Positions 51,583 through 60,032 are shown, counted from the stretch's first letter. The stretch is DNA of 64,000 bases from an uncultured Anaerolineales bacterium (GCA_937952305.1 CALFZO010000166.1:1-64000), one strand, 5' to 3'. A program made the numbers and translations. The notes: generated by a model not told the origin, from the letters alone.

Positions 51583-52233
51583 TTACCGCGAGTAGTACTC
51601 GACGATCAGCTGCTCGTTCAGGTTGGCGTCGATGTCCTCACGCGCGGGGAGCTTGGCGACCTGGGCCGAGAGCGTGGTCCAATTCCGAATCAGCCAACCC
51701 GGCGCCGAACGCGGCTCGTCCGACTCTTTGAGCGTCTTGAAGTAGGTGAGCTTCTGGGATCCCAGTCTGACTTCCAGCGTATCGCCTGGCTTGACGAGCT
51801 GGGACGGGATGCTCGACCGCCGGCCGTTGACATTGAAGTGGCCATGGGTCACCAACTGGCGGGCCTGCGCCCGGCTGTCGGCATAACCCAACCGGAAGAC
51901 CACGTTGTCCAGGCGGCGCTCCAGCAGCTGGAGCATCATCTGGCCGGTCACGCCGCGGCTCTTCAGCGCCATGCTGTAGTAGCGTCGGAACTGCCGCTCC
52001 ATCACGCCGTAGACCCGGCGCGCCTTCTGCTTCTCGCGCAGCTGAAGCAAGTAGTCCGACGAGCGATTGCGCTTGAACTGCGCGTCACGGCCGTGCTGGC
52101 CGGGCGCGAAGTCGCGGCGGTTGTCCTGCTTCTCAAACGGGCACTTGGCCGAAAGGCAGCGCGCGCCCTTGAGGTAGAGCTTCTCACCTTCACGCCGGCA
52201 TAGCCTGCAAACCGGCCCCGTGTACTTTGCCAT
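51583..52233 (-). CDS. rpsD: 30S ribosomal protein S4 (zinc-type)
   Basis: 216 residues from ATG 52233; an in-frame upstream extension of 21 codons is Arg-rich spacer, not S4. The N-terminus keeps the C+ zinc motif (CRLC ... CLSAKCPF). The S4 RNA-binding domain has RLDNVVFRLGYADSRAQARQLV. S4 nucleates 30S assembly and in E. coli represses the alpha operon. The 75-base gap from rpsK and 94-base gap to rpoA are wider than elsewhere in the block. Confidence 0.97.
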   Translation of the reverse strand: MAKYTGPVCRLCRREGEKLYLKGARCLSAKCPFEKQDNRRDFAPGQHGRDAQFKRNRSSDYLLQLREKQKARRVYGVMERQFRRYYSMALKSRGVTGQMMLQLLERRLDNVVFRLGYADSRAQARQLVTHGHFNVNGRRSSIPSQLVKPGDTLEVRLGSQKLTYFKTLKESDEPRSAPGWLIRNWTTLSAQVAKLPAREDIDANLNEQLIVEYYSR

Positions 52234-52308
52234 ACGTTCGTTTTCCTTCCACTGCCGCCGCGTGCGCCCACCGGCGCCGCGCAGCGGCCATGCCATTCGA
52301 CTGGTGGA

Positions 52309-52710
52309 TCAGACGCGGCGGCGCTTCGGCGGCCGGCAGCCGTTGTGCGGGATGGGCGTCTCGTCATTGATCGAGCGGACCCGCAGCCCAACGCTCTGGA
52401 TGGCGCGGATGGCGGACTCGCGGCCGGGGCCAGGCCCCTTCACGAACAATTCCACCTCAGCCATGCCCAAGTTCTGGGCCTGTTGAGCGGCCTGTTGCGC
52501 CGCCATCCGGGCGGCGTACGGCGTGCTCTTGCGCGAGCCCTTGAACCCGGCCGTGCCGGCCGAAGCCCAACAGACCGTCTGGCCCTGCTGGTCGGTGAAG
52601 GTCACGATGGTGTTATTGAAGGACGCGAACACATGCGCCTGTCCCAACGCGGGCGCGTTCTTGGCCTTCTTGCCGGTGTTACGCCGTGCAACTTTGGTAG
52701 GACGAGCCAT
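52309..52710 (-). CDS. rpsK: 30S ribosomal protein S11
   Basis: 133 residues. Typical S11 motifs: FASFNNTIVTFTD, WASAGTAGFKGSRK and GPGPGRESAIRAIQ, ending in the conserved IPHNGCRPPKRRRV. It lies on the 30S platform near the E-site mRNA. The 122-base gap upstream (52711-52832) contains a small inverted repeat (CACTA / TAGTG) close to the start codon, a place where translation could be controlled. Confidence 0.97.
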   Translation of the reverse strand: MARPTKVARRNTGKKAKNAPALGQAHVFASFNNTIVTFTDQQGQTVCWASAGTAGFKGSRKSTPYAARMAAQQAAQQAQNLGMAEVELFVKGPGPGRESAIRAIQSVGLRVRSINDETPIPHNGCRPPKRRRV

Positions 52711-52832
52711 TCTGCCTCACTATCTGATCCTGAGTAGTGCCTACGAACCGCCAGCTCAACCGATCGGGACGCAGCCGCGGGCTGGAAGGATGCCCAACGT
52801 CCCGGTCGCCGCACTGGCAGCCACGTCTTCGA

Positions 52833-53219
52833 TTACTTCTTCTTGGCGCCGCGCCGGCGACCGCGCCCGGCCACTGTCTTCTTGGTGCCTTTGCGCGTGC
52901 GGGCGTTGGTGCGGGTGCGCTGGCCGCGCGCCGGCAGGTTGCGGCGATGGCGCAAGCCGCGATAGCAGCCGATTTCCATCAGGCGCTTGATATTCAGCTG
53001 CACCTCGCGGCGCAGGTCGCCCTCCACCACGAAATGCTGCGAAATGTAGTCGCGGATCGCGGACGCTTCGGTCTCGGTCAGGTCGCGGATACGCTTGTCC
53101 GGGCTGATTTTGGTCGAGGCCAGGATATCACTGACCGACTTCGGCCCGATGCCGTACAGGTAGGTGAGCCCGATCTCGACGCGCTTATCGCGCGGCAGGT
53201 CAACGCCTTCAATACGCAT
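52833..53219 (-). CDS. rpsM: 30S ribosomal protein S13
   Basis: 128 residues. The N-terminal MRIEGVDLPRDKRVEIGLTYLYGIG and the signature CYRGLRHRRNLPARGQRTRTNARTRKG identify S13; the basic tail (RGRRRGAKKK) reaches the decoding site. It follows rpmJ by 24 bases. First gene of the conserved rpsM-rpsK-rpsD-rpoA-rplQ order. Confidence 0.97.
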   Translation of the reverse strand: MRIEGVDLPRDKRVEIGLTYLYGIGPKSVSDILASTKISPDKRIRDLTETEASAIRDYISQHFVVEGDLRREVQLNIKRLMEIGCYRGLRHRRNLPARGQRTRTNARTRKGTKKTVAGRGRRRGAKKK

Positions 53220-53243
53220 AGCTTGCTTCGCTCCTCAATCAAC

Positions 53244-53357
53244 TCAACCCTGGCGCTGCTTGTGCGTCGGGTCCGAACAAATCACGTACACACGGCCGCG
53301 CCGGCGCACAATCTTGCACTTGGCGCAGCGCTTGCGAATAGACGCCTGGACTTTCAT
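53244..53357 (-). CDS. rpmJ: 50S ribosomal protein L36 (zinc-type)
   Basis: 37 residues from ATG 53357 to TGA 53244. The sequence begins MKVQASIRKRCAKCKIV and has the zinc ligands CxxC, a later Cys and a His (CSDPTHKQRQG). GGGAG is 8 nt before the ATG. It is shorter than most gene-finding cut-offs but unmistakable. It is the first gene after the promoter-like sequence at 53394-53422, in the spot just after where infA is often found. Confidence 0.95.
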   Translation of the reverse strand: MKVQASIRKRCAKCKIVRRRGRVYVICSDPTHKQRQG

Positions 53358-53393
53358 CGATGCAACTCCCAATTTGAATGAGCGCAAACCTAA

Positions 53394-53422
53394 ATTATAC
53401 TCGGCACTTGACATTTCGGCTA
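53394..53422 (-). promoter_or_regulatory. Promoter-like sequence upstream of rpmJ
   Basis: A perfect TATAAT at 53399-53394, with TAGCCG 17 nt upstream (3 of 6 matches to -35). It lies in the 73-base gap between map and rpmJ, and would let the alpha-operon part be transcribed separately from the S10-spc part. Confidence 0.5.
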
Positions 53423-53430
53423 GGGCCGAT

Positions 53431-54192
53431 TTAGGGCCGGGTCAAGACTTCAGGTGCGCCCTCCGTAATTGCTACGGTATGCTCAAAATGCGCCGCCAAC
53501 GACCCATCCGCCGAAACCACCGTCCACTGATCTGGCTGCACCAGAGTGTCTGGCGTCCCGACGATCACCATCGGCTCAACCGCTAGAACCATCCCCGCGC
53601 GCAACAGCCGGCCCGTGCCAGCCTGGCCGAGGTTGGGCACGTCCGGCGGCTCATGCATCGCGCGCCCGACACCGTGCCCGGTATACTCATGCGCCAGGCA
53701 GTAGCCCTGCCCTTCGACGTGGGCCTGGATCGCCGCCGACACATCGCCAATGCGCCGGCCGGGCCGCAGCTGCTCGATCCCAGCCGCCAGCGCCTGTTCG
53801 GTCACGGTCAGCAGCCGTTCGACTTCAGCCGAGCAGCGCCCCACCCCAACGCTGATAGCCGTGTCGGCATAAAAGCCCTGGTACACAACGCCGCAATCCA
53901 GGCTGACCAAGTCGCCTTCGCGGATCGCCCGCGGGCCAGGCAGGCCGTGCACCAACTGCTCGTTGATCGAGATGGTGCTGACGAACGGATATGGATACGG
54001 ACCAGGATAGCCCTTGAAGGCCGGCTGGGCCTTGTGGCGGACGATCTCTTTCTCGGCGATCGCGTCCAGCTGCCGGGTAGTGATGCCGGGCCGGAGCTCG
54101 GCCCGCATCGCCGCCAAGGCCTGGGCCGCGATCTGGCCGGCCGCGCGCATGACAGCGATCTCGCGCGGGCTCTTGCGCTCTACAGCCGGCAT
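53431..54192 (-). CDS. map: Methionine aminopeptidase, type I
   Basis: 253 residues from ATG 54192. The five metal ligands of the pita-bread fold are present: two Asp in SLDCGVVYQGFYADTA, His in YTGHGVGRAMHE, Glu in VLAVEPMV and Glu in HFEHTVAITE. It removes the N-terminal Met of new proteins. A longer frame into the adk region is spurious. It follows adk by 31 bases, the usual order; infA does not follow. Confidence 0.96.
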   Translation of the reverse strand: MPAVERKSPREIAVMRAAGQIAAQALAAMRAELRPGITTRQLDAIAEKEIVRHKAQPAFKGYPGPYPYPFVSTISINEQLVHGLPGPRAIREGDLVSLDCGVVYQGFYADTAISVGVGRCSAEVERLLTVTEQALAAGIEQLRPGRRIGDVSAAIQAHVEGQGYCLAHEYTGHGVGRAMHEPPDVPNLGQAGTGRLLRAGMVLAVEPMVIVGTPDTLVQPDQWTVVSADGSLAAHFEHTVAITEGAPEVLTRP

Positions 54193-54223
54193 ACGGCGCT
54201 CACGCTGCGGCGGCAGGGTTGCG

Positions 54224-54907
54224 TCACCCGTTCGCCGGCGTCCGGCCCGTGGCCGTGTACACGGCCGCATGCAACTGGGCGGTGACATCTGCCACCGACT
54301 GCTCACCCTGGATCTCCACGAGCCGACCGCGGCTCCGGTAGAAATCGATCAGCGGCGCCGTCTGCTCCATAAAGACCCGGATGCGTTTGGCCTGCACCTC
54401 GGCCTTGTCGTCGTCGCGCTGATACAGCTCCGTCCCATCCTCGTCGCAACGGCCGGCGACTTGGGGCGGATTGGTCACTAAGTTGTACACGTGCTGCAGC
54501 GGCCCGCGGCACACGTAGCGCGACGCCAGCCGCTCCAGCAACACCGCCTCCCGCACGATCATGTACAGGACGGTGTCCACCTGCCCGCCGAATTCGGACA
54601 GCAGCGCGTCCAGCGCGGTAGCCTGCGCCACCGTGCGCGGGAAGCCGTCCAGCAGCGCGCCAGGCCGCGCGTCCGGCTGCAACAGCCGGTCCCGGATCAT
54701 CTGGATGGTGACGTCATCCGGCACCAGCTCGCCCTTGTCCATATACCGCTTGGCCAGCTGCCCCAGCGGCGTCATCCGCTTCAGGTTGTCGCGGAACAGG
54801 TCGCCCGAGGCTACCTGGGGCAGCCCGTACTCAACGCTCAGGATGTGCGCCTGCGTGCCCTTGCCGGCGCCCGGTGGACCAAACAGCAGGAAGTACCTGG
54901 GCGTCAT
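54224..54907 (-). CDS. adk: Adenylate kinase with a degenerate zinc LID
   Basis: 227 residues. P-loop GPPGAGKGTQ, NMP-binding SGDLFRDN, and LLDGFPRT are all present. It interconverts ATP + AMP and 2 ADP. The LID is the long type with NPPQVAGRC, but its metal site reads CRGP ... CDED where zinc-bearing enzymes have CxxC ... CxxC/D. One ligand (the second Cys) is lost, to Pro. The gene follows secY by 11 bases, as in most bacteria. Confidence 0.96.
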   Translation of the reverse strand: MTPRYFLLFGPPGAGKGTQAHILSVEYGLPQVASGDLFRDNLKRMTPLGQLAKRYMDKGELVPDDVTIQMIRDRLLQPDARPGALLDGFPRTVAQATALDALLSEFGGQVDTVLYMIVREAVLLERLASRYVCRGPLQHVYNLVTNPPQVAGRCDEDGTELYQRDDDKAEVQAKRIRVFMEQTAPLIDFYRSRGRLVEIQGEQSVADVTAQLHAAVYTATGRTPANG

Positions 54908-54918
54908 AGGCCCCCCGT

Positions 54919-56250
54919 CTACTTGACCAGAAGCGAGTCATTGAAGCCGCGCAGCTTCAACTCGGCATCCAGGCCGAAGAACGTATCCCGCACAACGCCG
55001 ACCACAATCAGCAGACCGGTGCTCAGGATCGACAGCGAAGTAGCCCCGGGCAACAGCGGCCGCACCAGGAACGGCATGACCGCCACGATCCCGAGGAACA
55101 GCGCCCCGGGCAGCGTGATCCGGCGCAGCACCTTGGTCAGATACTTCTGGGTCGGTGTGCCTTTAGTCACTCCCGGGATCTGGGCCCCGGCCCGCTTCAG
55201 GTTCTCGCCGTAGTTCTGCTGAGTGAAGAGCACGTCCGTGTAGAAGAACGTGAACGCCACCACCATCAGAAAATACAGCAGCCAGTACCATTCGCTCGTG
55301 CCGCCGAACAGCCGGCTGACCGCGCTGGCCGCGTCGGCCACCCACTGGGTCGTCGACGTGACAAAGAACTGCGCGATGATGGCCGGGAAAGACAGCAGCG
55401 CCTGGGCGAAGATGATCGGGATCATGCCGGCCATGTTGATCTGCAGCGGCAGATTGCCGCGCACCGGCATGCTCATGCGGTTGCCCATGCGCCGGCCGGG
55501 ATAGAGCACCGGCACATTGCGGCGGCCCTGCTGCACAAACACGATCACGAACACCATCAGCACGACCAGCAGCACGAAGACCACGATATACAGCAGCCAG
55601 CGGGTCTGATCCTGCAGCAGCGTCAGCAGCTGGGTGGGGATGCGCGCCACGATACCGGCGAAGATGATCAGCGACAGGCCCTGCTTGCGCAGGCCGTACT
55701 CTGAGATCAACTCACCCAGCCAGATGGCGAACATGGTCCCGCCGGTCATCGAGATGATCATGGTGATCGTCGGCAGGTTAAACCCAAGCTCGCCAAACGT
55801 CAGGATGGGCGTAGTCGCCGACGGCTGCAGCGTGCGGATCAGCTGGATCTGGCCGAAGGCGTTCAAGGCCGCCATCGGCACCGCCAGGTAATAGGTCCAC
55901 CGCTCCATCAACTCGCGGCCGCGGGTGGGGTCTTCTTCCATCACGCGCTGCAGGCGCGGGATGATCGGCACGAGCAACTGCAGGATGATCTGGGCGGTGA
56001 TGTAGGGGTACACCCCCATCGCCAGCACCGAGAAGTTGGACACCGTGCCGCCCGAGAGCAGATCCAGGATGCCCAAGAAATTGCCGCCCGCGCCGCCGGA
56101 GTTCAAGATCGCGCGCACCGCCTCCACATTCACGCCCGGCACCGGGACGTGCGCTGCCAGCCGGTAGACAACCAGCAAGGCGATCGTAATCAGGATTCGG
56201 TTGCGCAGGTCTTCAGCGGTCCAGATGTACCGCCAAGCCGATAGTTTCAT
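54919..56250 (-). CDS. secY: Preprotein translocase subunit SecY
   Basis: 443 residues with ten TM helices. Recognisable parts: the N-terminal RILITIALLVVYRLAAHVPVPGV helix, the plug/TM2 region LSGGTVSNFSVLAMGVYPYITAQI, and the cytoplasmic loop GTPTQKYL. It forms the protein-conducting channel with SecE. It follows rplO by 13 bases and leads adk, the conserved spc-operon end. Confidence 0.98.
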   Translation of the reverse strand: MKLSAWRYIWTAEDLRNRILITIALLVVYRLAAHVPVPGVNVEAVRAILNSGGAGGNFLGILDLLSGGTVSNFSVLAMGVYPYITAQIILQLLVPIIPRLQRVMEEDPTRGRELMERWTYYLAVPMAALNAFGQIQLIRTLQPSATTPILTFGELGFNLPTITMIISMTGGTMFAIWLGELISEYGLRKQGLSLIIFAGIVARIPTQLLTLLQDQTRWLLYIVVFVLLVVLMVFVIVFVQQGRRNVPVLYPGRRMGNRMSMPVRGNLPLQINMAGMIPIIFAQALLSFPAIIAQFFVTSTTQWVADAASAVSRLFGGTSEWYWLLYFLMVVAFTFFYTDVLFTQQNYGENLKRAGAQIPGVTKGTPTQKYLTKVLRRITLPGALFLGIVAVMPFLVRPLLPGATSLSILSTGLLIVVGVVRDTFFGLDAELKLRGFNDSLLVK

Positions 56251-56263
56251 CGCCTAGCTCCGC

Positions 56264-56710
56264 TTACGCGAGGATCACGACTTTGCCGCCGGCGGCCTCG
56301 ACTTTGGCCACAGCCGACTTGCTGGCGCGGTGGACCTGGATCGTCAGGGCCTTCTGCAGGTCCCCTTCGCCCAGCAGGACGATGGGCTGGCTGAGATCAC
56401 GCACCACCCCGGCCGCCACCAACGCCTCTGGCGTGACCTCGGCGCCGGCTTCAAAGCCCGCCAGCCGGGCCAGGTTGACCTCGACGAAGTCGGTTCGGAA
56501 GATGTTGATGAAACCGCGCTTGAACGGCAAGCTGCGGTAGAACGGCAGGTTGCCGCCTTGGCGGTACAGCTTGCCGCCGCTGCCCGTCCGGGCGCCCTCG
56601 CCTTTGGTGCCGCGCCCGGCGGTCTTGCCCTGGCCGGCCGAGATACCGCGCCCGACGCGGCGTTTCTTACGGTTAGCCCCGGCATTCGGGGCCAGATCGT
56701 GCAACTTCAT
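56264..56710 (-). CDS. rplO: 50S ribosomal protein L15
   Basis: 148 residues. The basic Gly-rich N-terminus (RKKRRVGRGISAGQGKTAGRGTKG) binds 23S rRNA; the C-terminal part has KALTIQVHRASKSAVAKVEAAGG. A late-assembly protein next to L30 and SecY. A 66-base gap from rpmD holds no other gene. Confidence 0.97.
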   Translation of the reverse strand: MKLHDLAPNAGANRKKRRVGRGISAGQGKTAGRGTKGEGARTGSGGKLYRQGGNLPFYRSLPFKRGFINIFRTDFVEVNLARLAGFEAGAEVTPEALVAAGVVRDLSQPIVLLGEGDLQKALTIQVHRASKSAVAKVEAAGGKVVILA

Positions 56711-56776
56711 GAGTGCCTCCGGAATTCGGACAGCGGCGTTTCGGCGCGGACGCGCCCACCGCCGACCGGACTACCG

Positions 56777-56977
56777 TTACGCTGCCTCTACCTTTACCAG
56801 CCGTGCCACCTTAGCCAGCATCCCGCGGAGCTGCGGCGTATCAGCCTGCTCCACTGTCTGATGCATCCGGCGCAGGCCGAGCGCCCGCACCGTCGCCTTG
56901 TGGCGCTGCGTGAACCCGATCGGGCTGCGCACCAACGTGATGCGCAGCGTCTTGGGGGCTGAACCTTTACTGTCCAT
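56777..56977 (-). CDS. rpmD: 50S ribosomal protein L30
   Basis: 66 residues. LRITLVRSPIGFTQRHKATVRALGLRRMHQTV is the full L30 signature, followed by MLAKVARLVKVE. Its start overlaps the 3' end of rpsE by 11 bases. Small but certain. Confidence 0.96.
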   Translation of the reverse strand: MDSKGSAPKTLRITLVRSPIGFTQRHKATVRALGLRRMHQTVEQADTPQLRGMLAKVARLVKVEAA

Positions 56978-57533
56978 GCTTCTTATCCCGGTTCCAGAAC
57001 GGCGTCACATGGCGGGCGTCCTTGCGGCGGTCAGTGGCCTCGCTGCGCGGGTCCTTGAGTGTGCCGAGCGCGTCCAATGTGGCGTTGACCACATTCAAGA
57101 CATTCGAGCTGCCCATCGACTTGGTCAGGATATCGCGCACACCGGCCGCTTCCAGCACCGCACGCACGCCGCCGGCGGCGATCACGCCCGTGCCGGGTGA
57201 AGCCGGCTTGAGCAGGATCTGGGCTCCACCGCGCTTGGCCGTGACCTCGTGCGGGATGGTAGTGCCCATGATCTGGACCGTGCGCAGATTCTTGCGGGCG
57301 CGCTCGGTCGCCTTGCGGATCGCATCCGGGACGGCCCGGCTCTTGCCGATGCCGATGCCAACGCGGCCGCGGTTGTCCCCGGCCACCACGATCGTGCGGA
57401 AAGCGAAGCGCCGGCCGCCCTTGATCACCTTGGCGACGCGGGTGATATCGATGACGCGCTCGTCGAGCTCGTCGCCGCGCTCGTCCGTCTGGGGATCGCG
57501 GCCTCGGGGTGCTCGGGGTGCTCGTTGTGCCAT
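56967..57533 (-). CDS. rpsE: 30S ribosomal protein S5
   Basis: 188 residues. A short Arg/Asp-rich lead precedes the double-stranded-RNA-binding fold (GGRRFAFRTIVVAGDNRGRVGIGIGKSRAVPDAI) and the C-terminal domain with ILLKPASPGTGVIAAGGVRAVLEAAGV. S5 lines the mRNA entry site and affects fidelity. It starts right where rplR ends (57534). Confidence 0.97.
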   Translation of the reverse strand: MAQRAPRAPRGRDPQTDERGDELDERVIDITRVAKVIKGGRRFAFRTIVVAGDNRGRVGIGIGKSRAVPDAIRKATERARKNLRTVQIMGTTIPHEVTAKRGGAQILLKPASPGTGVIAAGGVRAVLEAAGVRDILTKSMGSSNVLNVVNATLDALGTLKDPRSEATDRRKDARHVTPFWNRDKKHGQ

Positions 57534-57899
57534 TTAGAACTCCAATCCGCCTTCGCGCGCGCCGTCAGCCAGCGCTTTGACGCGCCCATGATACCGATAG
57601 CCGCCGCGGTCAAAGACCACCTGGGTGATACCGTGGGCCTTGGCGCGTTCGGCCATGGCCATCCCCACCAGCTTGGCCTGCTCCGCCTTCTTCTTACCGG
57701 TCAGCTGCACCTTGAGCGCTGTGTCGACGGTGGACGCGGACACCAGGGTCACGCCCTGCTGATCGTCGATGAGTTGCGCATAAATGTTAGACAGGCTCCG
57801 GAAGACGTTCAGCCGCGGGCGGCTGGCCGTCCCAGACACGCGCGCCCGCACCCGGCGGCGACGCCGCTCCCGTCCAGCGAGACGTTTGTTATCGGGCAT
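57534..57899 (-). CDS. rplR: 50S ribosomal protein L18
   Basis: 121 residues. A basic N-terminus (RLAGRERRRRRVRARVSG), RLNVFRSLSNIYAQLIDD, and the end FDRGGYRYHGRVKALADGAREGGLEF are all typical. L18 binds 5S rRNA with L5. Gap to rplF is 18 bases. Confidence 0.97.
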   Translation of the reverse strand: MPDNKRLAGRERRRRRVRARVSGTASRPRLNVFRSLSNIYAQLIDDQQGVTLVSASTVDTALKVQLTGKKKAEQAKLVGMAMAERAKAHGITQVVFDRGGYRYHGRVKALADGAREGGLEF

Positions 57900-57917
57900 T
57901 ACATCACTCCTGTGGCT

Positions 57918-58463
57918 TTAGCCGACCTTGCCGGCCTTGCCCGCCTTGCGCTTGATCTGCTCGCCCACGTAGCGCAGGCCTTTGCCCTTGTAGGGCTCCG
58001 GCGGGCGCCAGTGGCGGATGTTCGCAGCCACCTGACCGACCAACTCGCGGTCGAAACCCGACACGGTGATCGTGCGGGCCTTCTCGTCGACGACGAAGGC
58101 GATCCCGGCCGGCGGCTCGACTGTGATCGGGTGCGAATAGCCCAGGGCCATCACCAGTTGCTTGCCTTTGACCTCGGCGCGATAACCGACGCCCTCGATC
58201 TGCAGCGTCTTGGCAAACCCCTGGCTGACGCCGTGGACCATGTTGGCCAGCACCGCGCGCGTTGTGCCGTGCAGCGCCCGTAATTGGCGCGCATCCGAGG
58301 CGCGGGTCACCACCAACTGCCCGTTCTCCAGGCCGATGCCGACCTCGCCCGCAAAGGTGCGCGTCAGCTCGCCTTTGGGACCCTTAACTTTGACCGTCTT
58401 CTCAGAGACATCGACCGTCACCCCCTTGGGGATGTCGATCGGCTTTTTTCCAATCCGCGACAT
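57918..58463 (-). CDS. rplF: 50S ribosomal protein L6
   Basis: 181 residues. SRIGKKPIDIPKGV at the N-terminus, then the duplicated alpha/beta fold, ending in the signature PPEPYKGKGLRYVGEQIKRKAGK. It lies near the factor-binding site, by L7/L12 and the sarcin-ricin loop. It follows rpsH by 23 bases. Confidence 0.97.
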   Translation of the reverse strand: MSRIGKKPIDIPKGVTVDVSEKTVKVKGPKGELTRTFAGEVGIGLENGQLVVTRASDARQLRALHGTTRAVLANMVHGVSQGFAKTLQIEGVGYRAEVKGKQLVMALGYSHPITVEPPAGIAFVVDEKARTITVSGFDRELVGQVAANIRHWRPPEPYKGKGLRYVGEQIKRKAGKAGKVG

Positions 58464-58486
58464 AGTTCACCTCTCCCGGCGCCCGG

Positions 58487-58897
58487 TCACCAGACTTTGC
58501 ACAAGACTTCGCCGCCGACGCCGAGCTTGCGGGCCTTGGCGCCCGTCATGACCCCGCGCGGCGTGGACAGGATGGAGATGCCCATCCCCTGCAGCACCCA
58601 CGGGATCTCGCTGCGGCGAGTATAGACGCGCCGGCCAGGCTTGGAGATGCGCTCCAGCCCCGTGATCACCGGGCGCTTGTCGCGGCGTTCGCCGACGTAC
58701 TTCAGCGTCAAGCGCAGGGTCGGCTGCTGCTCGCCCTCCGCCTGCAGCTGCGCGTATTCGTCGATGTAGCCTTCTTCTTTCAGGATGTGGGCGATGGCCA
58801 GCTTGAGTTTGGAGCTGGGGAACGCCACCGTGCTGTGCCCGGACCGCAGACCGTTGCGGATGCGGGTCAACATATCGGCAATGGGATCGCTGTGCAT
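58487..58897 (-). CDS. rpsH: 30S ribosomal protein S8
   Basis: 136 residues. DPIADMLTRIRNGLRSGH at the N-terminus and the C-terminal RRSEIPWVLQGMGISILSTPRGVMTGAKARK, which has the usual ST-RG motif in LSTPRGV. S8 is a primary 16S binder, and in E. coli it represses the spc operon by binding near rplE. No such target was identified here. Confidence 0.97.
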   Translation of the reverse strand: MHSDPIADMLTRIRNGLRSGHSTVAFPSSKLKLAIAHILKEEGYIDEYAQLQAEGEQQPTLRLTLKYVGERRDKRPVITGLERISKPGRRVYTRRSEIPWVLQGMGISILSTPRGVMTGAKARKLGVGGEVLCKVW

Positions 58898-58916
58898 ACC
58901 TGCTCTCCTTGCCCGC

Positions 58917-59099
58917 TTACCAGGACGCCTTTACCACGCCCGGGATCTTCCCGGCCAGGGCCAGCTCACGGAAGCAGATGCGGCATAGATGAAACCGGCG
59001 GATGAAGCCTCGCGGACGCCCACACAGTTTGCAGCGGTTGCGCACGCGCACCGGGAACTTGCGCCGCATCTCGCGGTAGGTCATGCATTTCTTGGCCAT
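58917..59099 (-). CDS. rpsN: 30S ribosomal protein S14, zinc-type (60 residues)
   Basis: 60 residues, the short S14 type Z. Zinc ligands are in CKLCGRPRG and CRICFREL (two CxxC). The N-terminus AKKCMTYREMRR is normal. Between rplE (6 bases) and rpsH (19 bases). Together with the zinc forms of S4 and L36 it shows that this genome keeps the zinc-bearing (C+) ribosomal paralogues. Confidence 0.97.
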   Translation of the reverse strand: MAKKCMTYREMRRKFPVRVRNRCKLCGRPRGFIRRFHLCRICFRELALAGKIPGVVKASW

Positions 59100-59105
59100 C
59101 GTCTC

Positions 59106-59657
59106 TTACGCGCCTTTCTTGCGGAACGGCATGCCCAGCATCTGCAGCAACCGGCGGCCATGCTCGTCGGTTCTGGCCGTGGTGACCACCGTGATCTCCA
59201 TGCCGCGCAGCTTGTCGATCTTGTCGTAATCGATCTCGGGAAAGACCAGTTGCTCGCGCAGGCCCAGGGTGTAGTTGCCGCGGCCGTCGAAAGCGTCTGG
59301 CGATATGCCGCGGAAGTCACGCACGCGCGGCAGCGCCAAGTTCATCAGGCGGTCCAGGAAGGACCACATCCGCTCGCCGCGCAACGTCACCTTGACACCG
59401 ATCGGCTTGCCTTCGCGCAGCTTGAAGTTCGAAATGCTCTTGCGCGCCTTGGCGATGACCGGTTTCTGGCCCGCGATGATCGTCAGATCACTGACGGCCG
59501 CATCCAGCGCCTTGGAATCGGTCTGGGTCTCCGAACCGACGCCGATGTTGATGACGACTTTCTCAACGCGCGGCACTTCCATGATGTTCCGGAAGGCGAA
59601 CTCGCGCGTCAACGCCGGCATCACTTCGTTTTTGTAAAGCTCTTGTAGCCTGTGCAT
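59106..59657 (-). CDS. rplE: 50S ribosomal protein L5
   Basis: 183 residues. LQELYKNEVMPAL, MEVPRVEKVVINIGVG and the QKPVIAKARKSISNFKLRE stretch mark L5. The P-site loop region is LRDFRGISPDAFDGRGNYTLG. It binds 5S rRNA and contacts P-site tRNA. It follows rplX by 26 bases. Confidence 0.97.
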   Translation of the reverse strand: MHRLQELYKNEVMPALTREFAFRNIMEVPRVEKVVINIGVGSETQTDSKALDAAVSDLTIIAGQKPVIAKARKSISNFKLREGKPIGVKVTLRGERMWSFLDRLMNLALPRVRDFRGISPDAFDGRGNYTLGLREQLVFPEIDYDKIDKLRGMEITVVTTARTDEHGRRLLQMLGMPFRKKGA

Positions 59658-59683
59658 TGAACGACTGTCTCCTGCCCCGTGCC

Positions 59684-60013
59684 CTACTTATCCAGGACTT
59701 CGCCGCTCTCTTTGGCCACGCGCACCCAACTATCCCCTTCCCGCCGATAACCAATGCGGGTCGGTTCGTTAGTCTTCGGGTCCACGACCATGACGTTCGA
59801 GGCGTGAATGGGAGCGTCAAATTCGGCGATTTGCGGCGCGCTCTGCCGGCCGGCAGCTTGTGGGGCGGCCTTCTTGTGCTTCTTGCGCACATTGACGCCC
59901 TGCACCACCACCCGGTTTTCCTTGGGCAACACCTCCAGCACTTCGCCGCGCTTGCCCTTGTCCTTGCCGGCGATCACCACCACGGTGTCGCCCTTCTTGA
60001 TCTTCATCTTCAT
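59684..60013 (-). CDS. rplX: 50S ribosomal protein L24
   Basis: 109 residues. The KOW motif is near the start (IKKGDTVVVIAGKDKGKRGEV). FDAPIHASNVMVVDPKTNEPTRIGYR is the conserved C-terminal part. L24 is one of the two assembly initiators of the 50S subunit. It follows rplN by 19 bases. Confidence 0.97.
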   Translation of the reverse strand: MKMKIKKGDTVVVIAGKDKGKRGEVLEVLPKENRVVVQGVNVRKKHKKAAPQAAGRQSAPQIAEFDAPIHASNVMVVDPKTNEPTRIGYRREGDSWVRVAKESGEVLDK

Positions 60014-60032
60014 TGCGCTCTGGCCTCCCGCC

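Noticed and set aside
53408..53413. A perfect TTGACA on the plus strand
   Set aside because: No -10 follows at 16-18 nt, and no plus-strand gene lies downstream.
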